Source: Ectobius pallidus (taxonomy: Eukaryota > Arthropoda > Insecta > Blattodea > Ectobiidae). Taken from it: DNA of 64,000 nucleotides. This document shows positions 31,790 through 43,557 of the stretch, one piece after another. Position numbers and translations under genes: made by a program. A model generated the notes under the pieces. The model was given only the letters and a program-made list of their open reading frames with translations. It searched no databases and was not told the DNA's origin. The DNA lies in contig CAXKWD010000005.1 in NCBI GenBank assembly GCA_964059195.1, positions 146,349,265-146,413,264 of the forward strand, in the 5' to 3' direction. Numbering within the stretch: the first letter of the stretch is position 1; every line of letters starts with the position of its first letter.

Positions 31790-32420
31790 TTTGCAAGAAA
31801 AAATACGAAAGTTTAAAGAACTTCGGAAAGGGGAGAGAATGAAGAAAATAAAAAAATGAGAGAAAGAAGAAGAAGTATTGGGAAGAAGACAAGGAATATT
31901 AATAAAGAAATGGATGTATTAATAGTAAAAGATTAAAAAAGGGATCAAAACGGACAACATTGGATAAATGGCGGATGGTTTTTTGTTAGTAAGAAATGGA
32001 GAGAGGGAGAGAACGAATAATGCGCATTAAGAATAGGAGCGAAACAAAGAAAGAAAACCAATTAAACAAAAGAACAATGAAACAAGCATCACACATCGAC
32101 AAACACAAATAAATAAATAAAGCGAATTGCATAGCCACAACGGATCAAAGGAAGGATAATAAAAAAGAACGAAAGACAATAAAAAAATATTGAAGGACAA
32201 AAAATAAAGTATTAAAATAAAGAGATTTTTAAAGACAGAAGTAAAGTAAAGTAAAGTAAAGAAAAGAAAAGAAAAGAAAAGAAAAGGAAATGGATAAAAA
32301 AGTAGAACAAAATAAATAAGTGTACAAAATTGAAATTCAGATAGCAATAATGAATTAAAGGAAGAATGAAAGAAAAAATGTAAAAACATAAATAATAATA
32401 TATAAAACATAATTTTCCAA
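31790..32420 (+). other. Purine-rich, strand-asymmetric tract with pentanucleotide repeats
   Basis: About 600 bp is dominated by A and G on the plus strand (runs such as GAGAGAAAGAAGAAGAAG), ending in (GTAAA)n/(GAAAA)n at 32243-32286. The 127-codon minus-strand open frame here (32027-32410) is low-complexity Phe/Leu/Tyr-rich and results from the composition. It is not a gene. Confidence 0.65.
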
Positions 32421-33884
32421 CATTAGTTTTTTTCCCTTTCCACAAAAAACTTTAATCTTCCAGTTGAACCACGTGTGTAATGCTTTTAAATAACTGTAAC
32501 CAAAAAATTATTAACGAGCTCTTATGATTTCACATTGCTAAATGAAACAGTAAAACGATTAAAACTATAAAGAAGCTCATTTAGATCTCAATATTACAGC
32601 TATCATTCCCAATATTATTGTTTTTTCGTCCAAACTATTATTATGTCCTGTAACCTTCGATGTTATTGTATTTTTGTTAGTTACTTTTATATTCACTCAT
32701 TTTAGGTTTTTAGGCCTATATAACAAAGCAGGCTTACTAATTGTCTAAATTATCTGCTTTACAATATAGCATTGACATTTTCGTCTAAAAAACTGTGAAG
32801 TAAAAAGCAAAAAGTGAACACCATCTGAAAACCCACGCATAATACTTTAGATATGATGTCAAATAATGATTCGTCATCCGCTGTGATCTTGTAAATGTCA
32901 TGCGTCCGACTTATCGTCCCTTGGACGATATAAATGCGTATACCAAGTTTAGTGAAACTCCGATAATGCGTATTTTAGTTATCGCGCGTACAGGCACACA
33001 GACGGACAGACATTTTCCCATCCACCACACAACCTCAGAAAGTACCATCATGGCACTTAATAATCTAAGCCGATGTGGAAAAATCCTGCGATTGATTTCT
33101 CATTTATACGTATTGTATTGATACAGTTTACGCTTATAAAATGGGATACATATAACAGAAATGATATATTAAATGAAAATTTTGATATTTTGTATTATCT
33201 TTTGTTGAACTCATGCGTTCATGAGTATTGTGATAACTAAGACTCGATGACCTTATAATTTTATCGCTGTTTCATAAAAAGGTCAGTCAGTGATAAGTGG
33301 CTTTCCATGCATGAATAGAAAACAGAGCATAGGCTTTATGTGATATATTTTGTTTACAACAACAAATAAACATAATATTATCAAAGCCATTTTTGTATTG
33401 TTGAAGTGACCCTGTACGACTTATTCAACTGTGTACAATAAGACGTCATGTGGCTTCTTGTCACATGAAGGTAACTTATTACTGGAGCAAAGATTTGTTT
33501 TGTAATATCAACTTGTGAAATATGTACATATATCTATAGCTAAAGTTTACTAATTATATGCAGTAATATGTTTCAATAAAGAATAATTTTAAATTTTAAA
33601 GGGATTAGTGTGAAATATTCACTATTTATGTCAAAATTATCATTATTTGCTATACTATTTCCCTTAATACGGACTTATGAATAGAGTCTAAAGGAACAAC
33701 AAAGAAGAAACGTATTTTGATGAGTATGTTAGAAACTCTTCTTTTTTGTTCTTGTTTCTCTTATTTCTAGTGTTTTTTTCTCTCTTTCACTTTTTGTAGA
33801 GAAGGAAATCAGTTTATATGTACTTAGCAGACCGCTGCACATAGGCCTACCTCCAAGTGAAAAATGTTATTGTGTTTTAAGATG
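32421..33884. other. Intergenic, with a repeat-like stretch near 32880-33120
   Basis: GTATACCAAGTTTAGTGAAA ... ACAGGCACACAGACGGACAG (32938-33008) resembles consensus segments of dispersed insect repeats that carry a CAGACGGACAG track. No second copy was found in the window. TAGGCCTA occurs at 32711 and 33842. No gene was recognised. Confidence 0.4.
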
Positions 33885-33960
33885 TCTTCTGGTAAAATGA
33901 CAAGTGTCTAATCCAGTAGGCTCTTTTGTAATTTTCATAGTATAATAAATATATCATATC
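33885..33960 (+). repeat. Retroelement 3' end, family T (copy 2)
   Basis: Matches 16524-16600 (AAAATGACARG, AATCCAGTAGGCTCTTTTGT, AATAAATAT) and ends in an (ATATC)n tail. Confidence 0.6.
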
Positions 33961-35379
33961 ATATCATGTCTCTGAATGTATAAATTGGCTGTTTCAGTGC
34001 CGACAAACACTAAAGTCTCTTACCGATACTAAAAAGGCTACACATTTTAAGTCTTTAAATCTTAATGACTGGAGAACTTATAAACCTACAACTTTTGGCT
34101 TATAAGCATTACATTAACAAGATAGGATATGGATATAATCGTTAAGTTAATTTGGTTGGCTACTTTAGCATTTATTTTCTATAGGCTTTGTAAAATCGCC
34201 AAAAAGCAATTTTATTCATACCTAGTAAAAGCCTTGAAGGAAATGTAACGTGATCTAGAGCAGTAAACAGAATCTCGGTGCTTAGCACATAGAGTATGTC
34301 GAAATGTGTTATTCGTAATATTACAAACCTGGAAAAGTGGGAAGACTGCACTAATATGAGAAAATGATGTTGTCTGTAAAACATTCTTCTGTATCTTTTC
34401 AAATGCCGATACAGTGTGTCTCCAAAATCTTCATCCGATTTCAAGGTGCTATATTGACTTTAATATTTAACAGAACAAATTTGGTACAAAATACAAATTA
34501 ATTGCACTGACATAAAGTTTACAATGCAGTGTACACAAATTTTTAGTGTGCAAATGTTCGGTGGAGAGAGGTTTCCGAAGGTACGGTATACTGTAATGCC
34601 AAATCTCGAGGGCCATTTCGCCAAATCCAGCTCTAAAAAATTCCAATAGTCAGTGACGGTGGTGTACCGTCTACATGGAAAACCTTCATCACCTTCACCG
34701 TCAACGTCACCCTTGCTGCAACTTAGGGGAAAGCCCATCCCTCAACATGCGAAAGTACGTGATCTCTGCGAAAGTAGTGGGTCATGATACACTTATTATC
34801 ACAAGAAACCGCACAAACGTGAGCTGCTCTACGTTGATTCTCTGTCAGTCATTCATTAAGTCAATCAGTCAGTCTGTCAGTCAGTAGTGCTGTATAATAA
34901 TTGTTTCTAACCGGTCGGTCGACCATTGAGGTCGATTCAGTATATAAAATTTAAATATATTTTTAAAAGTATGATGAAACGCGCCGATAGTTCTGTTTGA
35001 TTTTAGTATTGCCTTTTCAATATTATAACGACTGGTTGATTTATGCATTATTTCGGAGAATTTCGTTCGCGAGTCTTTTAGTATTGTTTTTTCTGCAGCT
35101 AATTTATTGTTTAGGAAAATAAATTTCTACGACTACCAGATATAATGCAGTAATTACCACCATATAAAGTGACACTTAAATATCTAGACACTTATCAATA
35201 GGCCTGTAATTAACACAGAATTCTACTGACTGCTGTTGTAAATTGAGACCTTTTGAACTGGATTTTGCGGTGTGGTGTCCAACTGGGTGTTAGTTCATCC
35301 TGTATTTTATGTAGCCTATCATGTATTTGAATAAAGTAATTAGAATGCAATACGCGGTTTATCCAGTACATTTGCAAGC
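33961..35379. other. Intergenic, no gene recognised
   Basis: Open frames of 70-92 codons on both strands (34172-34887) show no recognisable domain. An AGTC-type simple repeat lies at 34845-34886. Confidence 0.35.
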
Positions 35380-35384
35380 ACGGT

Positions 35385-35515
35385 TCAGATCGATCTGAAT
35401 CTGTTCCCCGTATCGAGATCATAATGTAAACGCGGTTTCGGTCCGGAATGCATTTTCGATCCGATCTTCTGCAAACGAATGGGATTCAGATCGAATTCAA
35501 TTCCATATAAACGCT
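35385..35515. repeat. Palindromic GATC/CAGATCGA-rich module (copy 1)
   Basis: Contains TTCAGATCGATCTGAATC (35393-35410, a near-perfect palindrome) and GATTCAGATCGAATTCAA (35472-35489). Similar motifs recur at 36548-36595 and 60924-61078. It may be the terminal sequence of an unassigned DNA element. Confidence 0.4.
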
Positions 35516-35629
35516 AGCAAACTCAATCCTGGTGGGCGTGCACACACTCCCAAGTCATTTATTCTGTCAGCTGATCCATCAATTTAATCAAAGAACTTTA
35601 CAGACTATATTAATGTATTGCACTAGGAG

Positions 35630-36070
35630 GTGCCCGTGGCTTCGTCCACGATAATTCTTTTAAAAATTAAAAATTAAGAGTATAATAATTATTAAAGCAT
35701 TATATTTATTAACACTTGCACGCGAATCATTCATAAACTAAGCCATTAATAATTAATGAAACAGCTAAAATTCCGGCTTCAGAATACAATCTACGATTTG
35801 AAAGCGCCCCCTGTGGAAACTATATCAGAATCGATTATGCAGTTCCAAAGAACCTGTGGACACATAATACGTATTGTTTCTCAGCTGTTTATTGACATGA
35901 ATATGATGTGAATTTTATTTTATCAATTCAGTATAATTTTCAGAAATTATATAATGTTTCAAGGGAAGGAATGGTTTGTTTGGATTATTATTATCAGCGA
36001 CATTTCAAGAGTTAAACCATCAATATTTTACAGCTGTTGCCCCCGGCTTCGCCCGCCATTATTCATTGAC
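35630..36070. repeat. Dispersed repeat R3 (relative of 53283-54372)
   Basis: 35930-36000 matches 54165-54230 (CAGTATAATTTTCAGAAATT, ATAATTTTCAAAGGAAGG-like). Degenerate GCCCGTGGCTTCGTCC and GCCCCCGGCTTCGCCCGCC signatures lie at its two edges. Those GC signatures mark the starts of such repeats elsewhere (53385). Confidence 0.5.
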
Positions 36071-36602
36071 TCCAGGATTTTTAAGAAAATTACACTGGTA
36101 GAATATTAAAAATGTTTGTGGTTCAGAGCTATGAAAATTGTAAGTAAAAATAAAATTAGAATATTTGTTCATTGTGTTCATTTCACTTAGGCCTTATATA
36201 ATAAAGAAACTGTTTTCCTTCCTAATTTTGTAGTCGTCATGAAAGTTTAGACTGCGAGAGACGAACATCGCCGAGTATACCCGATGTCTCACGAAGCGGG
36301 CGAGCAAGCACGCTATTTAGGGCCGTTGAATTGTATAAGAGTAGATTATTTGAGATTTTCCTGACTTAGCATATGAATAAATGCTCGTTTATGCCAAAAT
36401 TTGTTAGTGGTGACTAGACATTAAGAATAGAACACAAACTTATTAATCTTGGAGTAAACACGATGACTGGTTACATAACCAAGTTAGCCAATGGTCAAAA
36501 AATCTCAATATACTCCCAGAACTTTCCATGTAAACAGGGAACTTACTGAGTTGGGATCTGATTCATATCGATTTCATTTCCGCATGTAAACATCTATCTT
36601 CT

Positions 36603-36811
36603 TGTGTATCCCCACTGTCGGGGTATTAGGGCCTCCAAGTGGAGGTTACTGCTACCGATGCAAATTTTGTTACGCTTGTTTTTCGAGGGAGGACAGAGGG
36701 ACATGTGGTAACCCATCACCTCACAGACCCCTCAGGAAACCAAGGTACTACTTGGACATAAAGTGGCCGAGAAATTTTGTCCAGAGGCTCTAATTTACGC
36801 TTGGAGTGCAT
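36603..36811 (-). mobile_element. SINE family C copy, 5'-truncated
   Basis: The reverse complement aligns with 20010-20205 of family C (ACTCCAAGC, TTAGAGCCTCT, GACAAAATTTCTCGGCC, AAGCGTAACAAAATT, TTGGAGGCCCTA). The tRNA-like head is missing. The 61-codon open frame is not a gene. Confidence 0.8.
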
Positions 36812-36875
36812 GTAAACATGGTATATAATAATATGAAGAATAATTTGGAGACAATCTGTATTTTATTCCCTGATA

Positions 36876-37426
36876 CAGGGGTGTTTTCAGAGGGGGGCTG
36901 AGGGGGCTGCAGCCCCCCCCCCCGAAACGTTAACTGATGCTAATATGTTGCACATAAGGACACTTTAATTTCACAGATAGTATTTAATTGCACGTCTTGA
37001 CTCATAAAAGGTTCGGCATTTTATTCTCAACTAATAATTTTTTAGGAAAATTTCATTCTTTCGTTGCCTTTTTACCTATTTTGTTTCAGAATGAACTTTT
37101 TCAACATTACAAAGCAATCTAGTAATTCCTTAGCTATGAGACATTCATTAATAAATGTAGTAAACATAACAATAATAGAAAACATAATATTACAGTAGTT
37201 ATATAAAATACTTAAATACTTTTTATTTGTCATTATACTACTGTATATTCCTTTTTTAAAATATGAATTTAGAAATACTAACTCAAATTTCAATTTTTAA
37301 TGTCATATTTTCATAAATTCAAGGCCATTTTCAGGCATTTTTATATAAACAAATTCTGAGTCCTAGTGATAATAGTGTTGGGCTTATCACAGCCCCTCCC
37401 GAAAATAAATCTTGGATACGCCCCTG
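36876..37426. mobile_element. hAT-like element 4 with exact 8-bp duplication
   Basis: CCCTGATA flanks exactly (36868-36875, 37427-37434). Ends CAGGGGTGTTTTCA and CAGGGGCGTATCCA (right end, reverse complement) are followed by G/C-rich subterminal blocks, including a run of 11 C at 36913-36923. The internal core (37040-37270) is homologous to element 8 at 49300-49560, although the termini differ. Confidence 0.88.
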
Positions 37427-37434
37427 CCCTGATA

Positions 37435-38138
37435 CATGTCATGTTATCATGTTATGTAACAATAACAAGATGTCCTTCCTTTTTACTAACTGTGTTTACA
37501 TTGATTGTGGATAATTAATTAATGCGTTCAATTAAACTATTTTGAAACTATTCCAGATACACTGACACACTCGTAACTTGTAAGATCTTAATGATGTTTT
37601 ACTGGATGATTACGAAACTAATTAGCCATTTATTGTTTTACTATATACAACATGAGCTCTGAAATAAAATTAATTAGATTTGAACATATAAATTGAAGGA
37701 CAGAAATTACTATAATTCTAGAGTGATAGGGGAAAAAGCGAGTAAGTCAAAACACCAAAGTTTTAGGAGAGACAAATAACAATTTATTTCCACAGTACTG
37801 TTACAATATTTAGTTCAGTCTACCATATATTTTTACACAGTATCTTATACTATATAAAAATATCTGAGTGGGCTGATCTAAATCGTGTAACAATGCTGTA
37901 AAAATAAATTGTTTTCTTGTCTTTCTTAAAACTGTGGTATTTTGACTTATTCGCTTTTTCCCTATCACGCTAGAATTAATACAGCGGGTTTATGGGTTCG
38001 AGCAAGTCGTGATCTCATCGCACAAGGCTCCGAATCACTTTCCGCGTTCAAAGAAAATTAGTGGCTAAAACTCCAAACTCTATTTATCTTTAAAACCTTG
38101 TGTGAACAGGGATTTATAATAATAATAATAATAACAAC
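37435..38138. other. Intergenic, no gene recognised
   Basis: AT-rich. An (AAT)n tract at 38117-38133 borders the next element. Nothing else was recognised. Confidence 0.4.
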
Positions 38139-38795
38139 CAGGGCCCGGATTCTGATGACCTAATATTGTTTGAAAAATGACCTATAAAATACCTTGAATT
38201 TTAAAGAAAATGACTTAATAATTATAAAGAATGACCTAAAAACTGATATTTTATTTATAAAAAAATTATTATTGTACGCACAAAGTTGTAGACTAATTTG
38301 TACGTAATTGAAAAACTGTAAATGCAGTAAGGATGTTGTAGGTCTAAAAACTCTGTTCTTTATTCTTGATTAAAGCATTTGAGAAGAGAAGAAAATTGTT
38401 TTAAAGTAGATCCTACAAAAATGTTGCATTATGGTAACCTAGTAATTTATTTAAATATTACCCTATGAAAAAAAGCTTGTAAATCCTACCTTATTTAGGA
38501 TTGCAGTAAATTACTGTCAGCATACGGAGATTATTGAAGGTATAAAAGTTAATATACTCAATGTAAATGCATGAAAATGACTGTATAAGGAAGCAAATCA
38601 CACGAAAATTACAAAATAATGACGTAAAATTTAAATAAATGCCCTAAAAATATAAAATTGCATAAAATGACAAAAAATGACCTAATAAAAATGCATTTCT
38701 GTCATCTAGAGGCCATGGTTAGGATTTATCTACAAGTTGGCAATGTCTAAGCAGCACCAATAAAAAGATGACATGTCATTAGAATCCGGGCCCTG
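38139..38795. mobile_element. hAT-like element 5 with 7/8 target duplication
   Basis: Ends CAGGGCCCGGATTCTGATGA and CAGGGCCCGGATTCTAATGA differ at one base. Flanks ATAACAAC (38131-38138) and ATAATAAC (38796-38803) differ at one base and fit nTnnnnAn. Many subterminal AATGACCTAA-like repeats lie at both ends. No transposase remnant was found. Confidence 0.9.
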
Positions 38796-38829
38796 ATAAT
38801 AACAATAACAATTTTTAATTGAATTGTGT

Positions 38830-39140
38830 TTATGCTCCTTTTAGCTGGGAGGCCATATCAGGAGTTCGGGATGTGTGTCTATGCAGTAGGGTAGGCCATG
38901 GAACTATTAATTGTCAGTTATTTACATTAGTGGTGTATTTTTATGGAATTATTAATTTAAATTGATATGATACAAGATGAAATGGTGAGGATGATTCACG
39001 GTATGTAAATATCTAATTCGGCATTTGCCTTTACGACTGGGGAAACCATGAAAAAAACTATGTCAAATTGGCCGGCCACGGGATTTGAACCTGGGACCTC
39101 CTGAATGCAAGTGCAAGACGTCACCAATCAATTTGTTGTA
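38830..39140 (-). mobile_element. tRNA-derived SINE, family H (copy 1)
   Basis: On the minus strand CCCAGGTTCAAATCCCGTGG (39075-39094) is a B box. The body toward lower coordinates (ATCCTCACCATTTCATC, GATATGGCCTCCCAGC) matches 47997-48256 in the same orientation. A shorter relative is at 39236-39300. No target duplication was seen. Confidence 0.75.
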
Positions 39141-39235
39141 GTCCTCCTGAAAGAGCTACAATCGATCTTAAAATCATAGCTTCTTCATCAATGCTGGAAT
39201 TGTTTTCTAATCCAGCTTTATCTAACTCTTTATCT

Positions 39236-39300
39236 ATCTATACTCCTTTGAGCATCGAGGCCGTATCAGGAATTCACGTTCTGTGTGTACCAGTAAGTCA
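39236..39300 (-). repeat. SINE family H fragment
   Basis: ACTCCTTTGAGCATCGAGGC and ATATCAGGA-like sequence, then GTGTGTACCAGTA, parallel the 3' end of family H at 38836-38900. Confidence 0.5.
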
Positions 39301-39808
39301 TGCAACGCATCCTCAACGCCACTGCGGTGGACACAGCATGATACCAAGAAATAATAAAATGTAAAATTTTATGTAAGGTAACATTTACCACTAATAATAA
39401 TTATGCATTATCTCTCTTGGGTGTAAAAACAAATGAAAGTTTGAGATTTTCTTACAAAAGTGCATGTGCAAACCGCATATACAGAATGTTTCGCTTGTGC
39501 AACTGCATAATGACACACAATATGAAATATTTCTACTAACGTAAGTTGTACTCCTGGGGTGTGACTGTTTAAGAGCGATTAGCAAGAATTAGAAAGCGAT
39601 CGCAAAAACTGAACCGTGTCTATCACGTTGTTGGATGTGCGAACGATTTACTCCGACCTAATAATAGGCTACTCCGATCATTATCGTAATAATATGTCAG
39701 GGTACGTATCTGTGCGTACCCGTGAGGAAGAGAACATCTTGTTTGTTTAAAATACACATAATTTACTATAGCATCCACTATTAATAAGTTATGTTTGCAT
39801 TAAATGTC
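39301..39808. other. Intergenic, no gene recognised
   Basis: AT-rich with no repeat match or coding signal. Confidence 0.35.
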
Positions 39809-40077
39809 CATACTAAAAACTAAAACTAAACTCCGTGGCGCTACATCCCTGAAGAGACTAGGTCTACCACCCGACCGCTGCGTAATCTAGCACAGGCAGA
39901 TGGCAGGATTGGGGGTATGTGATCAGCATGCCGACACCCTTGGCTGGTAATGGAGATTTCTATGACAGGAGCCGCTAGTTCTCTATCAAGTAGCTCTTCA
40001 ATTTGAATCACGAGGCTGAGTGCTCCACCTGGGGAAAAAAGACCTCAGATTCGGGTTCCCCAGCCCCAAAAAAATAA
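39809..40077 (-). mobile_element. SINE family D copy, head-truncated
   Basis: The reverse complement matches 41860-42080 of family D (CAGCCTCGTGATTCAAATTG, GTGTCGGCATGCTGA, GCAGCGGTCGGGTGGTAG, ATGTAGCGCCACGGAG) and ends in a short A/T tail. The pol III promoter part is lost. Confidence 0.82.
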
Positions 40078-40084
40078 ACACTCG

Positions 40085-40295
40085 CGTAGTTAGTTTCGTG
40101 GCTTTTGTCCAAATCATTCAGTGTTTTCCAAGATTCATTTTATTTTTAGTTTATAGTTTCAGTATGCGTTATATTTTCTTGTCACTATGCTGAGCTGTGC
40201 CCGAGCACGAGCTTTTGCTCATTCGAGCACCAGTAATGATTGTATTGTGTTTTACGCAGGTGGAATAAATAAATAAATTAATTAATTAATTAAAT
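40085..40295 (+). repeat. LINE 3' end, hairpin family 1 (copy 2)
   Basis: GTGCCCGAGCACGAGCTTTT plus GCTCATTCGAGCAC (40197-40230) folds with GAGC/GCTC inner and GTGC/GCAC outer pairs. A simple AAAT/TTAA tail follows (40264-40295). Counterparts are at 11766-11800 and 46361-46400. No ORF remnant precedes it. Confidence 0.65.
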
Positions 40296-40924
40296 AAATT
40301 AGTTTAATTATATTTTTACTACATAAAATGATCTATTCGTGCAATTTACTTAAAAAACTAATTCAGTGTTAGTAAATATGTTTTAATTATTTTTCTGTTA
40401 AATAAATTATTTAAATAAAACATCCAGCAGTTGAGTTAATCGCGGGCGAAGCCGTGGCCACGTAAATAGGCCGCGTAAATAGGCCTATTTTAATTGGTCA
40501 TTGTTCATGTCTTACAATTGATGTAACTTATATGTGACAAATGTGTCTATTTTAATGTGTTACTTTATTTAAAAAATCTCAAACATTCATTCGTAACTCT
40601 TTTTATTAAATAAGGAACATGGCAGTTGGCTTTTGTGGTACATTTATAGAGTTATACTCGATACTTTCTGAAGTAAAAGTGGAATTGCCAATCAAGAACA
40701 GAGCAGCTGCTTTCCGTTGCAATCACATTAAACCGAAAACCTGATTGCCTTGTCCGGTTTTTCATCAGATTATGCCATACTCCCTTCCCTCACTATAATA
40801 TAAAACATAACAGTTCTTGAAAATTCTAATATAAAACTGCTCTACACCAGTTTTACTTGCATTTTAAGTAGTATTCTTAACTGGATTCATCCGATTACAA
40901 ATCCTGAAAATAATTGGAAAGCCA
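40296..40924. other. Intergenic, with a repeat-R3-like GC signature
   Basis: GCGGGCGAAGCCGTGGCCACG (40442-40462) is a GC signature like those at 35645, 36040 and 53390, suggesting another R3 fragment. TAGGCCTA occurs at 40480-40487. No gene was recognised. Confidence 0.4.
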
Positions 40925-41055
40925 TCTTTAACGGCCGTGGGTGTCGGCATGCTGACTACATGTCCCCAATCCTTCCATCTGCCTATGGTACATGACGCAG
41001 CGGTCGGATGGTAGACCTAGTCCCGCCAGGAATGTAGCGCCAAGAAGTTTAGTTT
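40925..41055 (+). mobile_element. SINE family D, 3' half
   Basis: AACGGCCGTGGGTGTCGG through ATGTAGCGCCAAGAAGTTTA matches the 3' half of the neighbouring full-length SINE. The next SINE inserted just behind its 3' end. Confidence 0.85.
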
Positions 41056-41070
41056 AATTTCATTCAAAGA

Positions 41071-42084
41071 GACCGCCGCGCCGGCGTGGTCTTGTGGTTA
41101 GCGTCGCTGACTATGCATCCGTCGGCCCGCATGGGCGTACGGTGAAATTTTTTTTCGGGAGGGGTTCATTGTAAAGTCGTCCCAGATCCATGTCCTTGCG
41201 CACATTGTGAATTAATACTTCTTAAATTTCTAAACAGTTGTATTGTGATAATTAATACACTGTAATAATTTAGTATGCAGGTCAGTATTTGTTACGGTTT
41301 TTCTTGAGATTTCTATCCATTTCTCGTTTAAGATAGAGTCTTTAATAAAAACTTTCTTTTGAAAAATTAGCATAATACTGTGGTGCTTAGGGCACGTTTT
41401 TAAAGTCTTTTGAAAATCCACCGGTGGAAAAGCCCGATTAATGCCGATTACTTCATGGCAATTTTGTGATGAGCTCCTGATTACTGCTGGCTTTACAAAC
41501 AGGTTGATGGATTTCGGCGGGAGTATTCGAGTTGTCGTTTGACAGATTCCAAAGGGATTTTTGTTTACTAGTAATACATCACTGTTATTAAGCTGAAAAC
41601 TATCAACACCACGAGGTTTTTAAATTTGAAACTTAAATAAATTACGATAAATCTTAAATAATGCTTTCATATGTACGAAACTGTAAAATATGTAACAACC
41701 GATTAAGATTTTTTTTTAATTAATTGCGTTCCATGATTTATAATCTTCAAAATATTGCAGATATTTCGGGAGGGGTTTAAACCCCCTGAACCCCCCCTTA
41801 CCGTACGCCCATGTCGGCCCGGGTTCGATTCCCGGTACCTCCTCGGATTTTTCTGAGGTAGGGAGGTCTGGTAGGGGTGCACTCAGCCTCGTGATTCAAA
41901 TTGAGGATCTACTTGATAGAGAAGTAGCGGCTCCGGTCATGGAAACCACCATTAACGGCCGTGGGTGTCGGCATGCTGACCACATGCCCCCCAATTCTGC
42001 CATCTGCCAATAGGTAGATGACGCAGCGGTCGGGTGGTAGGCCTTGTCCCTTCGGGGATGTCGCGCCACGGAGTTTTTTTTTTC
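41071..42084 (+). mobile_element. SINE family D, full length, interrupted by a hAT-like element
   Basis: CATTCAAAGA flanks exactly at 41061-41070 and 42085-42094. The head has TGGTCTTGTGGTTAGCGTCG (A-box region) and, after the insertion, GGGTTCGATTCCCGG (B box, 41821-41835). Removing the nested element and one 8-bp duplication leaves a SINE of roughly 320 bp ending in a T-rich tail. Copies or parts are at 27958, 39809, 40925 and 53133. Confidence 0.9.
41130..41813. mobile_element. hAT-like element 6 nested in SINE D
   Basis: TCGGCCCG flanks exactly (41122-41129, 41814-41821), splitting the SINE between its A and B boxes. Ends CATGGGCGTACGGT are identical over 14 bp, followed by GGGAGGGGTT-type subterminal blocks at both ends. 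No transposase sequence was seen; the 63-codon frame inside is not recognised. Confidence 0.92.
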
Positions 42085-42094
42085 CATTCAAAGA

Positions 42095-42510
42095 TGATGA
42101 GTACTCCTTAGTTAGAAACCAAGATTAGCACAGTTATAACACCAGGAATGCATCTTCTTTTAGTACTGAAATGAACAGACTAACTAAATAAGAAAAATCG
42201 CCGTTGTTATTTACTAAATTATTTTAACTCTTCAAAGAGATACCAATTAAATTATTCAATGAAAAACTAAAAGAAAATCTTACAGAGAAATGTTACTACT
42301 CTGTAAAGAAGTATTTGGACGATAATCGCAGCTTAATTGACAGCTGAACGCTATGCTAGTTTTAATCAGTATTACTTTTATATTTTCTTTTCATGTTGTT
42401 CTTTCATGAATATGGAACATAAATTTGTACATACTCTGTGTAGACCGAATAGCCTAAGTTATCCTGTAACATTTAACTAAGCATCTAACGGTGCAGGCGA
42501 CTTATCTGTT
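42095..42510. other. Intergenic, no gene recognised
   Basis: AT-rich. No coding or repeat signal. Confidence 0.35.
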
Positions 42511-43515
42511 CTAGGACCCGGATTCTTGTTAGCTAACTATGATATTTTTACATAATTATCCATTTCATAGTCATGGCAGTTACATAGTCCAATCTTCTTC
42601 TTCTTCTTCTCCTCCTCCATGGCTTAGGCTAAATAGCCCGTTCCGGCGAAGTCATCTGTGGAGTCCATCTTTTACGGGGTCGCTCAACGTCTCTTATTCC
42701 TCTTGGGTTGTATTGGAAGGGTCTTCTTGGTATCCTTTCGTCACTCATCTTCATTAAGGGTTCTGTCCATTTCTTGTTGTTTGTTTGAATGTTATCTTCT
42801 AACTTTTATATATATAATCTGCTCGTGTGCATCCTTTCACATCCCTCAAAAATAACATATATCTGCTGCTTGTATTCTACTTCTTTCTTTTCAGTTTATT
42901 ATCTAGTTCTCGCTACCGTACAACTACGTAGGAACAGCCATCTTATATAGTTTAAGTTTTGTATCTTTTCTTATTTTCTGGCCCAACGTTCGTTTAATGG
43001 TCCCACATATTGCCTGGAATTTAGTCCAATCTTATAAAACCTAAAAATGGCTCAATAAGACGTTAGAAACTAAAAATGGCTAAACCTGCTTTTGAAAAGG
43101 AAATCTTAAGTGAACCGAAATCCCCGGTTTCTTTAGAAGCAAATTAAAGGCATTCTTAAGAAGCTTACACTTGCAGTTTATTCGCAATGTTTGCTCCAGC
43201 AAGACGCCGAAAGTGAAGTATTGTAAAAGTTGGTTGATTAATTGAAAAACGTTCTTGTTGAGCTTGTGATTGAGTTGGAAATGACAGATGTAGTTCTAAA
43301 ACTAAGCAAAAAGTATTCCTGAAGTTTAATGGTTCATGGAAATTTAAGTAAAGATAAAATGAATCAATATATTTTTTCAATGTGCTTATTGTACTTATTA
43401 AAGTGAAACTTTAAAAAATTGCCTGAAAATTGTAACAAAAGCTTTTTAAAAAGTATTTTAATATGTTTAAAAAACTAAAACAGGGTTTATAGAAACCTAA
43501 AATTCCGGGACCTAG
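42511..43515. mobile_element. Candidate hAT-like element 7, with interior insertion
   Basis: Ends CTAGGACCCGGATTCTT and CTAGGTCCCGGAATTTT (right end, reverse complement) resemble elements 1 and 5, and repeated CTAAAAATGGCT motifs near 43041-43085 look subterminal. No 8-bp duplication was found. A (TTC)n/GC-richer block at 42596-42800 may be a later insertion. Confidence 0.5.
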
Positions 43516-43557
43516 TTATTAATAATTAGATTTTGTTCTTGTATGTATTGTATAAGT

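Noticed and set aside
32027..32445. Phe/Leu-rich 127-codon membrane-like protein on the minus strand
   Set aside because: Composition artefact of the purine-rich tract; it matches no family and has no conserved spacing.
42511..43515. Full acceptance as a hAT element with target duplication
   Set aside because: Ends look right but no 8-bp duplication is present, so it is kept only as a candidate.
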